A DNA stretch of 64,000 nt from Silene latifolia (GCF_048544455.1 NC_133530.1:18033748-18097747); one strand, 5' to 3'; shown: positions 33,140-44,018, numbered from the stretch's first letter. Program-made: numbers and translations. Notes: generated from the sequence alone by a model not told the origin.

Positions 33140-36105
33140 TGTAACGCCCCGTAAATTTCGGACCGTTAATATATTTCGAAAATAATTAATTAATCAAGTA
33201 AAATTTGACAATAATGTATTTAAAGTAAAAATAATTCAAAGAAATATAATTTTATTATATTTTGAAGAAAAATATTTATTTTGATGGTTTTGAAATGTTT
33301 AAAAATAGTTTAAACCGTGTAAAATCTTTTATTTCGAAATAAGGGCGTATCGGGGGAAAATGACAATTCGTTTGAACGTTGGGTAAACGAAATTGGAAAT
33401 GGGTAGTATGAATACTCAATTTTATTGTAATCTCATGTTTAAAAACTTTGGACTTGACGGAATTTGCGTTTGACTTACGGATTTAATTATTATCAAGACA
33501 AGTCAAACCCGACTCGTAAATCCCGACTAAAAATCCCGACTAAAAATCCCGACTCCCTCCTTCCTTTCTCCCCTTACCCGGCTCCTTCCCCCCCCCCCCT
33601 TTCCTTTCTTTTTCTGAAATTTTTGGTGTTCATCCTCTAAAAACCCAAAATCAAACACCATTTTCACATTCAAGCTTAAAATCGCCATAAATCCTTCGTT
33701 TCTTGTCCGTTTTTCGCGAAATTTATCTTTCCGGAATCCCCTCGCCACGATCTACGACTTAGTATGTTCTAATTTCAGTTTTCATTAAGTTATTTTAAGA
33801 CCAAATTTCGGAATTTTCGGTTTATATGCTTATTATTGTGTTTTAATTGTTTATTTAGGTGAAGGATTGGAAGACGAGTTCGGGGACTCGTATATTGTAG
33901 AGGATAGCGGCTAGTGTCGTTAGGGTTTGGGTTTTCAAGGTGTTAATTGCTCTTTTTCTAGCTTAAGGTAACATATTTCGAGCTACTCGACGAATTATCG
34001 TCACATGTTTTTGATTTTTGTATGTTTGGTGATTTTTGTTGGTGTAGAAATTTTCACATGTTTAGAATGGTTGCATGCATGTCAACTGTTAGCTTAAATT
34101 ATGCCTTTTGTTAGTTTAAATCATCAAAATTGACTTTGGGACGATTAATTAATGTTCAGACGGTCTTATAATGTATAAAAATGAAAAAAAAAAGAGGAGA
34201 AATGGTGCGGCAGCGGGCCCGGCAGCAGCCGGCAGGCCCACGGCAGCCCCGGCCGGTCTTGGGGTTGGCCCGGGTCGGTCCGTGCTTGTTTCGCGGGTTT
34301 TCGTACAATCTTGGTCTTTTCGGGCTAATTAATATTAGAATAGAATAAGTAACAAAAGGGTAGTAATTTGAATTGAATCATTCTAGTAATAAAAAAATAT
34401 GTTAATGGTAAAATTGTGCTTATATTAATAGTTATCACATGTTAGGATAGTTTACAAAATGAATTTTATAGCGATAATTGTAATGTTTTGTTGATTGTGC
34501 CGAAACCTGAGCCTTAGTCCCTTTGACTGATGCGATGTCAGTTAATTGAGTGATTGGTCACCGCAATTTGACCGTGCACTGCCGCAGTGGGGTTGCGGGC
34601 GGGTAAAAATTCGGTTGAATGATTTAGATAATCGGCCTTTTTCTTGTTTTAGGCCATTTATTATATCTCTATTTCACATGTGTAATTAGTTGAATTTAAA
34701 TAGCTTCTTATTTAGTTAGTTGAATTTAAATAGCTTCTTATTTTGTAGTAATGGCCCTAGATTCCCCTAAAGCCTTTAATATTGTTAAAATTGCTAGAAT
34801 TGGAAGTTAGTATTGAATTCTTATTGAGGAACTGTTGGGATTGTATGCTGTAAATAGACATTTATATAGCCTTTCACATGATAGAATGTTATCATTTAGG
34901 TTGGTAAGTAGGACTTTTGCCCTCTTAAGGTTAAGTGGGTGTCTTACTTGACTTGTGTGGTGAGTCTTGTGTGGTGTGGGCTAAAGTATTCAAGCTGGGA
35001 CTAGCTGTGACTAGGTCCTAGGTGAGTATTTCGGCCTTCATCATAGATAGGTATTTATAGTCTTTGACGAGTATATGTTCACTGCTTGATAGCCTTTGTG
35101 TTCCTGACTAGTGGATGTTTATCCAAGTTGGGGCATGACCTCAGGTACTAATTTTGATAGTATGGGGTCAGCTTAAGTACTAGCCAACCCTTCGGTGGTG
35201 TCCTTAGGGTACTCACTTCACTTGTTTTAAAAAAAGTTGTGGGTCTTGGGTGCGGTGGTGTGTATCCGCATGTCTAGGTCTGCGCAGATTTTAGGCTAGG
35301 GTTGTGTTGTCTCTTGGCCATGTTTTCTTAATAGTAACCGCTGAGCCAAGATACCGGTTCGATTACCTTCCCTACCTCGTGGTATAGACTCGAGTTACAA
35401 AGTGACTATTGACGGTGCTAAGAACTTATGCCTGTCTTTGTTATATTGTCCTTTCTTGTATGGTGATTTTATGAACTGTAATAGGTGAGATGTAAGCGAT
35501 TTGAGTTGATAAAGTTTGGATTCCTATTTGAGTGATATGATTCACATGATAGATTAGTGGTCAGTTTAGGGGTCATAGGTCAGAATTACATGATAATTAC
35601 ATTGTTTATCATATTGCTTACATGTTTTACTACATGTTACATTAATTTTGACGATTCGTGGCTGGGAGGACTCGAAGTTACTCCCCACTGAATTGTGGCT
35701 TTCGTGTTTGTATAAAATGCGATTGACAGGTTGTTGATGCTTAGTTGGGGTCACAGACGGCTAGTGAGCAAGGAACCTTTGACCTAGTTTTGGCTATTTT
35801 ATTAGTCAACCTTTTACACTTTTGGTTTGTATATAATTTGAAGGGACATATGTCTCCCTTTCTATTTTTGGTTTGTATCCTTATATTTCCGCGTCTTTAG
35901 TTATATATGTAAGTTAGTTTATCAGCTGTTGCAGGGTTATGACACTCTTCTTGAGTTGGAATGGTTGTGAATGGTTTAGTTAGAAAATTTTTGAAATTGC
36001 AGGTTTTTGACTAGTTGAACCATTTACAAACATATCCTACCAGTTTTTCCGTAGAAATTACGCATTTAAGTAATTAGATAACGCTATTTTTTAAAGGGTG
36101 TCACA
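33140..36105 (+). repeat. 3' LTR of Tekay-like element
   Basis: 2966 bp, preceded by the purine-rich AAAATGAGGGGTGAT and followed by the ATTCG duplication. Nearly identical to the 5' LTR, with clustered differences near 34495-34615. Confidence 0.93.
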
Positions 36106-37425
36106 ATTCGTCTCATTCTTTCTCTTGCTCTCGCTCACAATTGGTCTCTTCGTCAATTGGACATCAACAATGCCTTCTTGCAAGGCAAGCTCCATGAAAC
36201 GGTATATATGGCTCAACCACCCGGTTTTATCGATGACAATAATCCCACTCATGTCTGCCGTCTCCAAAAAGCAATCTATGGTCTCAAACAGGCTCCCCGT
36301 GCGTGGTACAATGAACTGAAGAACTACCTCATTGGCTTCGGTTTTTGTGCCTCTCTTGCTGACCCTTCACTCTTCATTTACAAACAACGGTCTCAACTCC
36401 TTTATGCCCTCGTCTATCTTGATGACATTCTTATCACAGGTCCGTCTAGTTCGCTCCTTTCGTCTTTTGTCACTCAGTTTGCTACTCGGTTTTCTCTTAA
36501 AGACCTTAGCTCTCTTTCCTATTTTCTTGGTGTTGAAGTCACTCCCAACTCTGCTGGTTTACATCTCTCCCAAACTAAGTACATCCATGATCTTCTTCAT
36601 CATCACAATATGCTCGATTGCAAACCGTCAAACACTCCCATGCTCTCACACCCCCCCTTAACGGCTACTGATACGAACCAACCGTGTGACACTAAACTCT
36701 ATCGCTCGGTTGTTGGCAGTCTCCAATATCTCTCTCTCACTCGCCCTGACGTCTCTTACTCCGTCAACAAACTTTCTCAATTCATGCAACATCCTCAACT
36801 AGCTCATTGGTCCGCTCTCAAAAGGCTGCTTCGTTATTTACATGGCACGATGCACCTCGGTCTCCAGCTGCATCGACACACTCCTCTCCAACTTTATGCC
36901 TTCAGTGATGCTGACTGGGGTGGTGACAAGGATCGTTTTGTCTCCACCACTGGTTATATTGTCTACCTGGGTCGCAACCCCATCGCTTGGGCCTCAAAGA
37001 AACAAAAGTCCCTTGCACTTTCTTCGACTGAGGCTGAGTTCCGTGCAGTGGCAAGTGCTACCTCTGAGATTTTATGGATTCGGTCACTCCTTACTGAACT
37101 CGAGTTCACGTTTACCACTCCCCCTGCTGTGTATTGTGATCATCTAAGTGCTACTCATTACGCCGCAAATCCCGTGTTTCATTCCCGTATGAAGCATGTG
37201 GCTCTTGCTTTCCATTTTGTGCGAGAACAGGTACAGGCTGGTACTCTACGCGTTGCTCACATTAGTGGTAATGATCAGTTAGCCGATGCTCTCACTAAGC
37301 CGCTGCCTCGTCCCCGGTTCGAATTTCTAATATCCAAGATCGGCCTATCCGATGGACAGTCCGTCTTGCGGGGGAATGTTAAGGATCTTCCTCAAATCTC
37401 TCCAACTAAGGAAGATATTATTTAG
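36106..37425 (+). pseudogene. RT C-terminal part and RNase H of RE1-like Copia
   Basis: This is the remainder of the Copia RT after the nested element: RQLDINNAFLQGKLHE, then KAIYGLKQAPRAWYNEL and catalytic YLDDILITG. RNase H follows with YAFSDADWGGDKD, SSTEAEFRAVASATSEI and GNDQLADALTKPLPRPRFEF. The frame is open from 36111 to a stop at 37423-37425, which lies 49 bases inside the 3' LTR, so the LTR encodes the last residues (NVKDLPQISPTKEDII). All catalytic residues are visible. The only lesions are the poly-C frameshift and the nested insertion. Confidence 0.9.
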
Positions 37426-37624
37426 TTGCTAATTTTAGTCCTAGTCAATATGTTAATTATCTTGTGTATATTATTAGATCTTATTCTTTCCTATATTCTT
37501 GTATATTTGTTATTATTGCTAACTTGTTCCTTAGGCTAGGTTTTAGTATATAAGCAATGTAATCTCTGTATTCGTTCAACACATCAATATACAATTTACA
37601 TTCATCTTACGCCTTACTCTTATA
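37377..37624 (+). repeat. 3' LTR of RE1-like Copia
   Basis: 248 bp, preceded by the polypurine tract GCGGGGGAA (37368-37376) and followed by GTGCA at 37625-37629. Confidence 0.92.
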
Positions 37625-37629
37625 GTGCA

Positions 37630-38332
37630 TCCGTCAGCCGGGGAATTGGCATCATTGATTTTGTTACAAGGTTAATCACTCTTGCAACTGTTCTTGCTTC
37701 CACAATCGCTATGGGAACCACTAATCAAACGCTCCCTTTCTTCACTCAGTTCTTCCAGTTTCAGGCTAGATATTATGATCTTCCTACTTTCACGTAAGTC
37801 ATTTACACAGTACTAAGTTGTTAGAGCTGGTAGCCAGTCGAATTACTCTTTGTCCCGTTCTCACATTAAATTCGATATGCTACTGTCATTTGCAGACTTC
37901 GTGATAGTTAATGCTGTAGCAGCAACTTATGTTGTCCTATCCATGCCTTTCTCCATAGTCACTATTGTCAGGCCACTGGCCAAGGCACCAAGACTTATCC
38001 TAATTACTTTTGACCCGGTAAGATTCAACCTTTTTCTACAATACTGCTCACCAAAATTAAGTAGCCTTCCTCGAGAGGAGAACGTTGACCAACAATATTT
38101 TGTGATGCAGATTGCAGCGACTTTAACGACATTAGCTGCTGCTGCTGCTGCAGCAGCAGCAATAGTATACTTAGCACACAAAGGAAACACCAACACAAAC
38201 TGGATTGCAATTTGCCAACAATTTGGGAATTTTTGCCAGAAGTCTAGTGGAGCTGTGGTCGCATCCTTTGTTACTGCTGTTTTGTTCATGCTTCTGATTA
38301 TTCTTTCTGGCGTAGCTCTCAAGGCTCATTAG
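37630..38332 (+). pseudogene. CASP gene, remainder of exon 1, exon 2 and exon 3 (interrupted gene)
   Basis: Casparian strip membrane proteins form the endodermal plasma-membrane domain that organises Casparian strip deposition. Exon 1 resumes at 37630 (SVSRGIGIIDFVTRLI) through TM1 and the CASP-specific loop TLPFFTQFFQFQARYYDLPT, ending at 37793 before GTAAGT. Exon 2 is 37896-38017 ([17 protein letters not shown]2), ending before GTAAGA. Exon 3 is 38111-38332 ([30 protein letters not shown]3 and TM4, stop TAG). All four membrane spans and both signature loops are present. The exon 1-2 junction reads AC|ACTTCGTG, two bases short of the expected frame. The gene is cut in exon 1 by a 15.5-kb retrotransposon, so it is presumed non-functional in this haplotype. 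Confidence 0.88.
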
Positions 38333-38751
38333 CATAGACTTCTCGAAACAATTGTTACTTTGGTCATGTTTTCAGTTTGTGTTCACGACATGTGGTTTCT
38401 AAGCCTTGTTAATTAATTGTATTGTGTGTAAGCCGCGAGTAGCTAGCTGCCGTTTTGATTGGACATACTTGTACATGGCGACTCTTTTAAAGGAAAAGCA
38501 AAGCTTTTAATGTATGATGACTGATGAGTTGCTAATTCGATCTTCTTTTACATCTTGTATTTGATGGAGGACATGAGAAGTGAGAGCAAAGGACTGCAAG
38601 TCTGCAACTAGATGGCAGCCCTTAACAGTTGCGGATCTTGAAATAAATAGTAAGAGGGGCCAAGACTTGAACAGGTAATCTCGTAGAAAATATTTACACT
38701 CACCCAGCGAGATAAGGGGAGCCAAGTGATAATACATTCATTGAAATATAC
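38333..38751 (+). other. CASP 3' UTR and intergenic sequence
   Basis: AT-rich sequence after the CASP stop. No other gene recognised. The next retrotransposon starts at 38752. Confidence 0.4.
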
Positions 38752-39083
38752 TGTTATAACAGAAGCAAGAAAGAACTGATAAAAACAATAAAGAGACAAA
38801 CGCACAGATTTACGTGGTTCACTAACGGTGTGTTAGCTACGTCCACAGGGCAGAAGGGAGAGAGTTTTATTGATATGTGAGGAGTTTTCAGATTACAGAT
38901 TCAGACGGTATGATAAGCATAACTACTAGGTAGAGGCTTAGAGAGTTTATATAATACTCTCTAAGACCTAATACAGAATGACCTAATAAAGGCCCAAGAC
39001 AGACCTAGCCCAATAACAGATACGGATACCGTCGCATAGTTATACGAAGCGGCGGTTAGCAGAATCAAGGCACAAACCCAACA
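38752..39083 (-). repeat. 3' LTR of Tork-like Copia
   Basis: 332 bp, matching 43343-43671. Differences cluster at 38848-38870 and 38888-38912. Confidence 0.9.
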
Positions 39084-39207
39084 AATCTCCACCTTGACTT
39101 GAATTCTCTCACAAACAAACAGATGTACCAGATGCATTCCCATAAATTCCAGATGTACCAGAAAGCTCTTCTCCCTTCCCCCTCAGATATTGCCCCCAAG
39201 AGGGCAA

Positions 39208-40150
39208 TTACAGACTGCGGATATTTAGCAAGTCCAAACAATGTTGGAACTTGCTATGCGGAACTGGCTTAGTGAACATGTCAGCTGGGTTATCAGCAGT
39301 ACCCACTTTGTTCACCTTAATCCTCTTCTCATTTCTCAGAAAGTGATATCTCACATCTATATGCTTAGTCCTCTCATGATGGACTTGATCTTTAGCCAAG
39401 CATATTGCACTAAGACTGTCACAGAATACAATAGCTTGCTCCTGATGTAGACCCAAATCACTGACCAGTCCTTTTAACCAGATTCCCTCTTTAGCTGCTG
39501 CGGTCAACGCCATATACTCTGCTTCAGTAGTAGACAAAGTAACTGTAGGCTGCAATGTAGCCTTCCAACTGACGACTGAACCACCAAGAGTGAAAACATA
39601 ACCAGTCATTGATCGTCTCGTAAACATCTCCGCATAATCGAATCGAGTACCCCGACACAAGGCCCTCTCTATCACCTCCATAAATGAGACCAACATCAGA
39701 TGTACCCTTAAGGTACCGAAAAATTCTCTTCACAGCTTGCCAATGCTCTTTACCTGGATCACCCATAAACCGGCTCACCACACTGACTGACTGTGCTAAA
39801 TCAGGTCTAGTGCAGACCATAGCATACATCAAACTACCCACTGCACTAGAGTACGGAACTCGGGACATGTACTCCCTTTCTTCAGCTGACTTGGGTGAGA
39901 AAGTAACAGACAGATGTGCATTCGATGCACTAGGAGTATCTATGGATTTGGCAGTAGACATGCCAAACCTTGCTAGCACCTTATGAATATAGCCTTTCTG
40001 AGATAAGAAAAGCTTCTTCTTGCTTCTATCCCTGTAGATCTCCATTCCCAGAAATTTTCTTGCTGCACCCAAATCTTTCATCTCAAATTCAGCACTGAGA
40101 AGACCCTTCAATTTCTGAACATCAGACTTGCTCTCTGCAGCTATCAACAT
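39208..40150 (-). pseudogene. RT C-terminal part and RNase H of Tork-like Copia
   Basis: On the minus strand the RT remainder starts just after the YVDD site (MLIAAESKSDVQKLKG, then FEMKDLGAARKFLGMEI). After a frame change near 39690, RNase H reads [20 protein letters not shown], then [20 protein letters not shown] and [20 protein letters not shown], ending at 39208. The RNase H aspartate region and the ADMFTKP end are conserved Copia landmarks. Confidence 0.85.
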
Positions 40151-40760
40151 ATCGTCTACATATAGGATCAGATAATAGTCTTAATAACTACTGTTGCAAT
40201 TTTGGTTCTGGTCGTTGTGTGTCACCACCTCCCACATATCCCAGAAAGTATCATGGTACGTCGTCCTTCACTGAAGACTCATTCTTCAGCTTGTTTAATA
40301 AACACAACAATCATACGGACTCCTAGTGTAGCCAATCTCCAACATGTAGCTGTCAAACCTTTTATACCACTGCCTCGGAGACTGTTTTAGCCCATATAAG
40401 GACTTCTTCAGCTTGCAAACATAGTCTTCTTTACCCGGAATCTGGAAACCGTCTGGCTGAGTCATGTATATCTCTTCTTCCAACTCTCCATGTAGGAAAG
40501 CTGTCTTCACATCTAGTTGTTCGAGTTCTAAATCCTGATGTGCAACTATTGCTAGCAACACACTGATGGAAGTATGTCTGACCACTGGCGAAAAAATTTC
40601 ATTGTAGTCTACCCCCTCTTTCTGACTGAACCCACGAGCTACCAATCGAGCTTTATACCTTATACCCTCAGCAGAAGTCTCTCCCTCTTTCTTCTTGAAG
40701 ACCCATTTACAAGTAACAATCTTCCTCCCTTGAGGCTTCTTAGATAATTCCTGTGTCGAT
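40151..40760 (-). pseudogene. RT N-terminal part of Tork-like Copia, with filler before YVDD
   Basis: MVARGFSQKEGVDYNEIFSP, then LEQLDVKTAFLHGELEEEIY and LKKSLYGLKQSPRQWYKRFD are standard Copia RT blocks (40645-40295). Between INKLKNESS and the catalytic LYVDDM region, about 90-100 bases (about 40180-40275) carry no RT similarity and contain a stop. The catalytic motif itself (CTATATGTAGACGATATG on the minus strand) survives at about 40150-40168. Confidence 0.8.
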
Positions 40761-41978
40761 TCTTTTGAAGGGACTTCATCTCATCTCCCATGGCAAGCAA
40801 GCCATTGGGCAAATTCGTAACATGTTCTTTGCTTCTTTGAAAGTGGATGGCTCATGTAAGTCGGGATCCACCTCCTCAAGCAACTGAAGTGCATAACCCA
40901 CCATATCTTCAAAACCAAGTCTATTCGGAGGCTTCCCAAAATTAGGCCTGATTGACCGTTCACGGGCCAAACTCGCGATTCGGGCTGGTAATGAAGAATC
41001 GATGGAACAGATTCGGATTCTGGTTGTAGTGGTTGATCTTCTTCCGTGGTACACTCTCATCAAGAGTGTCTTCTGCTCCACCTGTTTATCAACACTACTA
41101 CTACTATCCGACAACATATAAGACTTCACAAAGAGGATTAACCATAGAATTTTCATCAAAGACAACATTTCTACTCAAAATAACCCTACCCTCAGATGGA
41201 GACCAGATACGGTATCCCTTGACACCATCCCCATAGCCCATGAATACTCCCTTTTTAGCTCGTGGCTCAAGCTTACCTTCACTAACATGATAATAAGCAG
41301 TACTACCAAAAGCTCTTAAAATAGAATAGTCGCAGACTTACGGACCATATCTCAAATGGAGTTTTGAGATTCGGACTCGTGTGAGGTCCCCGATTTATCA
41401 GATAGCATCTTTGTACTAACGCTTCTACCAGAATCTTCTTGTTAGTCCAAAGATTAGAGAGCATGCACCTTGCCCTCTCCGAAGTGTCGGTTCATTCGCT
41501 CGCTACACCATTTTGCTTTGAGGTGTATCTCGGACCGTACGATGTCTAGCAATCCCTTCATTCTTGCGTAACTCGTCGAACTCGTAACAACAAAACTCTA
41601 GGCCGTTATCGGTTCGCGCCTCTTGACCTTCTTCCAGTTTGATTCTCCATTAATGCCTTCCACTTGCTTAAAGTGAGTGAAGGCTTCGTTTTTGTGCTTC
41701 ATCAAATAAATCCAAGTCTTCCTGGAATAATCATCAATGATTGACACAAAATACCTGTGACCTCCCAAAGACTCCACCTTAGAAGGACCCCAACAATCAG
41801 AATGGATGTAATCAAGTGTGGCCTTGGTCCTATGCACTGCTTTAGGAAACTTGCTGCGATGTAGCTTCCCAAAAACACAATGCTCACAGAAATCCAGATT
41901 CTTGACCTTGTGACCACACAGAAGATCTTCTTTTGACAGAGTCTGCATCCCCCTTTCACTCATATGACCAAGTCTCAT
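40761..41978 (-). pseudogene. Integrase of Tork-like Copia, broken
   Basis: On the minus strand MRLGHMSERGMQTLSKEDLL is followed by CEHCVFGKLHRSKFPKA (the zinc-binding end) and DYIHSDCWGPSKVESLGGHR, then FVSIIDDYSRKTWIYL, the first catalytic Asp region. Frame is lost near 41600. Downstream the reading is fragmented to about 40776, with only scattered Copia-like pieces. Confidence 0.75.
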
Positions 41979-41992
41979 ATGTCACAACTTAG

Positions 41993-43307
41993 TCAAATCT
42001 TCTTTATCAACATCTGAGGATGCAACAAAGCAAATAACCCCGAGAGTAGATCCTCGAAGATAATATAGAGTACCATGCTTGATACCCCTCGTAACCACAT
42101 TCGAACCTTTGCGGACGTTCGAACTCCACCTACACCTTGAAAGTCGAAACCCATGTCTAACATGCTTAAGGAGATCAGATTCTTTGTCATCAGTGGAACA
42201 TGTCTAACTTCGTTCAATGTACAGAATTTACCATCATGTGTCCTTACCCTGACTAAGCCGATTCCAACTATCCTGCAAACAGCACTGTTGGCCATAGAAA
42301 TAGTGCCTCCATCTACCTGTTTATAAGTTGTAAACCACTCTCTGCGCGGACATATATGGTAAGATGCTCCAGAATCTAGAATCCACACATCAGTGTGATG
42401 CGTGACCCTATCCGTAACAGGCAGCATAATCATCTTCCTCGGAATCGCATTTGCTACACCCAGAGATAAGCACCGGACTTGTTCCATTTTATCTTTCTTG
42501 GGACAATCGAATTTCCAATGCCCCTTCCCTTTACAGTAGTTATAGACATCACTAGGTTTAGGACCCTTAGAAACATAAGAACCAGAATTACCAGAAGTAC
42601 CAGAAGTACCAGCAGAATTAGAAGAACCCGAATAAGAAGGCTTCTTATACTTTTTCTTCCCCGAATTTCCCTGTCCATAACCCCCACCGGCCGCTAACCT
42701 GCAGCACTCGATTGTTATCAATACTGTACCAGCCGCCTTATGGCGCAGTTCTCTAGTGTGAAGAGACGACCTAACATCTTCTAGAGTAACAGTATCTTTA
42801 CCCACAATAAAAGACTGTACAAAATTCTCATACGATAACGGTAAAGAAACTAACAGAATTAATGCGGCATCCTCATCTTCTACCTTAACATCAATATTAC
42901 GTAATTCTAGTAAAATTGTGTTTAACTGATCTAAATGATCTCGAAGAGGCATACCTTCCTGCATTCTCAGACTAAATAGACGTTGCTTCAGAAGCAACTT
43001 ATTGGTCAAAGACTTGGTCATATAAAGACTCTCAAGCTTTTTCCACAGACCGGTTGCGGTTGTTTCCTCCGCGACTTCAGTGATGATATCATCAGCAAGA
43101 CACAACATAATCGTTGAATGTGCCTTCTCCTCCAGATGGCCATCTCGGCGGTGTGCAATGGGCAAAGATAAAGCTTGCGATTGCGCTTTCCGTCTTCTTA
43201 TCCGAAAGCGGCGCCCACAACCCTTGCTGCTTTAACAGAGCCCGCATCTTGATCTGCCACAGACTAAAACTATTCCTCCCGGTAAAGCGATCGATCTTTA
43301 TGTTCAT
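41993..43307 (-). pseudogene. gag and protease of Tork-like Copia
   Basis: The ATG at 43307 starts MNIKIDRFTGRNSFSLWQIK, a UBN2-type gag N-terminus. A frame change near 43130 is followed by the gag core (WKKLESLYMTKSLTNKLLLK) and a Ser/Gly-rich stretch (SGSSNSAGTSGTSGNSGS). In the zinc knuckle YNYCKGKGHWKFDC the first Cys is replaced by Tyr. Protease WILDSGASYHICPR is at about 42370, then DGKFCTLNEVRHVPLMTKNL. Confidence 0.85.
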
Positions 43308-43342
43308 CGCTGGTCAGGAACCCGAAAGCTCTGATACCAGTT

Positions 43343-43671
43343 TGTTATAACAGAAGCAAGAAAGAACTGATAAAAACAATAAAGAGACAAACGCACAGAT
43401 TTACGTGGTTCACTAACGGTGTGTTAGCTACATCCACAGGCGTAGGGAGAGAGTTTTATTGATATGTGAGGAGTTTTTGATTCTGATTCGAGACGGTATG
43501 ATAAGCATAACTACTAGGTAGAGGCTTAGAGAGTTTATATAATACTCTCTAAGACCTAATACAGAATGACCTAATAAAGGCCCAAGACAGACCTAGCCCA
43601 ATAACAGATACGGATACCGTCGCATAGTTATACGAAGCGGCGGTTAGCAGAATCAAGGCACAAACCCAACA
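43343..43671 (-). repeat. 5' LTR of Tork-like Copia
   Basis: 329 bp. On the minus strand the PBS TGGTATCAGAGC follows at about 43339-43328, complementary to initiator tRNA-Met. Confidence 0.9.
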
Positions 43672-43985
43672 TATACAAAAACTTAAATTGTTAAGGTCCA
43701 AAAAATGGAAATCGATGACACGACTCTAGACAAGTACATGACCTACTGAATACAAAATAGAAATTGTCATGTCCAACAGCAGCTCAATACCATATTACTC
43801 CGTTCTACTTAGTCGCAATTCAGTTATAACGCTTGTCCATAAAACTAAGGAGCAAATTCACAAATAATTCACAGGTAAGAGGATTTTACTACTCTGCTAA
43901 TAACATAAAACAATCATATTACACCTTGAATTAATTCAAGCTGACACCCTTTTACATAATCTAATACACAATTTTAAACAACAAA
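43672..43985. other. Intergenic, nothing recognised
   Basis: Contains the second TATAC target copy at its left edge. No gene or repeat could be supported. Confidence 0.3.
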
Positions 43986-44015
43986 CCCGTGCAATTTGCA
44001 CGGGTTTAAAACTAC
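43986..44015 (+). mobile_element. Helitron-like 3' terminus
   Basis: Perfect hairpin CCCGTGCAATTTGCACGGG (43986-44004), seven bases, then CTAC followed by T, a one-base variant of the CTAG Helitron end. The body would lie to the left, probably cut off by the Tork-like insertion or unrecognisable. Confidence 0.45.
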
Positions 44016-44018
44016 TTA

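Larger units (their letters stand above)
25225..36105 (+). mobile_element. Tekay/Del-like chromovirus (Ty3/Gypsy) nested in the Copia RT
   Basis: LTRs of 2953 and 2966 bp start TGTAACGCCCCG and end GGGTGTCACA, with target duplication ATTCG at 25220-25224 and 36106-36110. PBS, gag, protease, RT, RNase H, integrase and a C-terminal chromodomain lie in the usual order. Long LTRs, the gag start MAPPRRDIDD and the chromodomain place it in the Tekay (Del) lineage of chromoviruses. The pol frame shifts several times, some at homopolymers. The LTRs are very similar, but the right one has a duplicated CCCGACTAAAAAT unit near 33528-33552. Confidence 0.93.
22098..37624 (+). mobile_element. RE1-like Copia retrotransposon carrying a nested chromovirus, inserted in CASP exon 1
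   Basis: LTRs are 248 bp each, starting TGTTAAGGATC and ending ACTCTTATA, with target duplication GTGCA at 22093-22097 and 37625-37629. PBS, gag, protease and integrase lie to the left. RT and RNase H are split by a 10.9-kb Gypsy element (25225-36105). Without that insert the Copia is about 4.6 kb, which with short LTRs fits the Ale/Retrofit (RE1) lineage. The two LTRs differ at one position that I can see (A at 22148 region, G at 37427 region), so the insertion looks recent. Confidence 0.93.
38752..43671 (-). mobile_element. TNT1/Tork-like Copia retrotransposon, minus strand
   Basis: LTRs of 332 bp (38752-39083) and 329 bp (43343-43671) on the minus strand start TGTTGGGTTTGTGCC and end TTCTGTTATAACA. 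Target duplication TATAC flanks it at 38747-38751 and 43672-43676. On the minus strand the order is 5' LTR, PBS, gag, protease, integrase, RT, RNase H, 3' LTR. All domains are broken by shifts. The protein resembles transposon TNT 1-94 type polyproteins. Confidence 0.92.

Noticed and set aside
37927..38322. Minus-strand frame over CASP exons 2-3
   Set aside because: Antisense shadow of the CASP exons; the spliced plus-strand reading is far better supported.
43984..44006. Hairpin CCCGTGCAATTTGCACGGG as a transcription terminator
   Set aside because: This is plant nuclear DNA and the hairpin recurs with CTAG-like ends, which fits Helitron termini.
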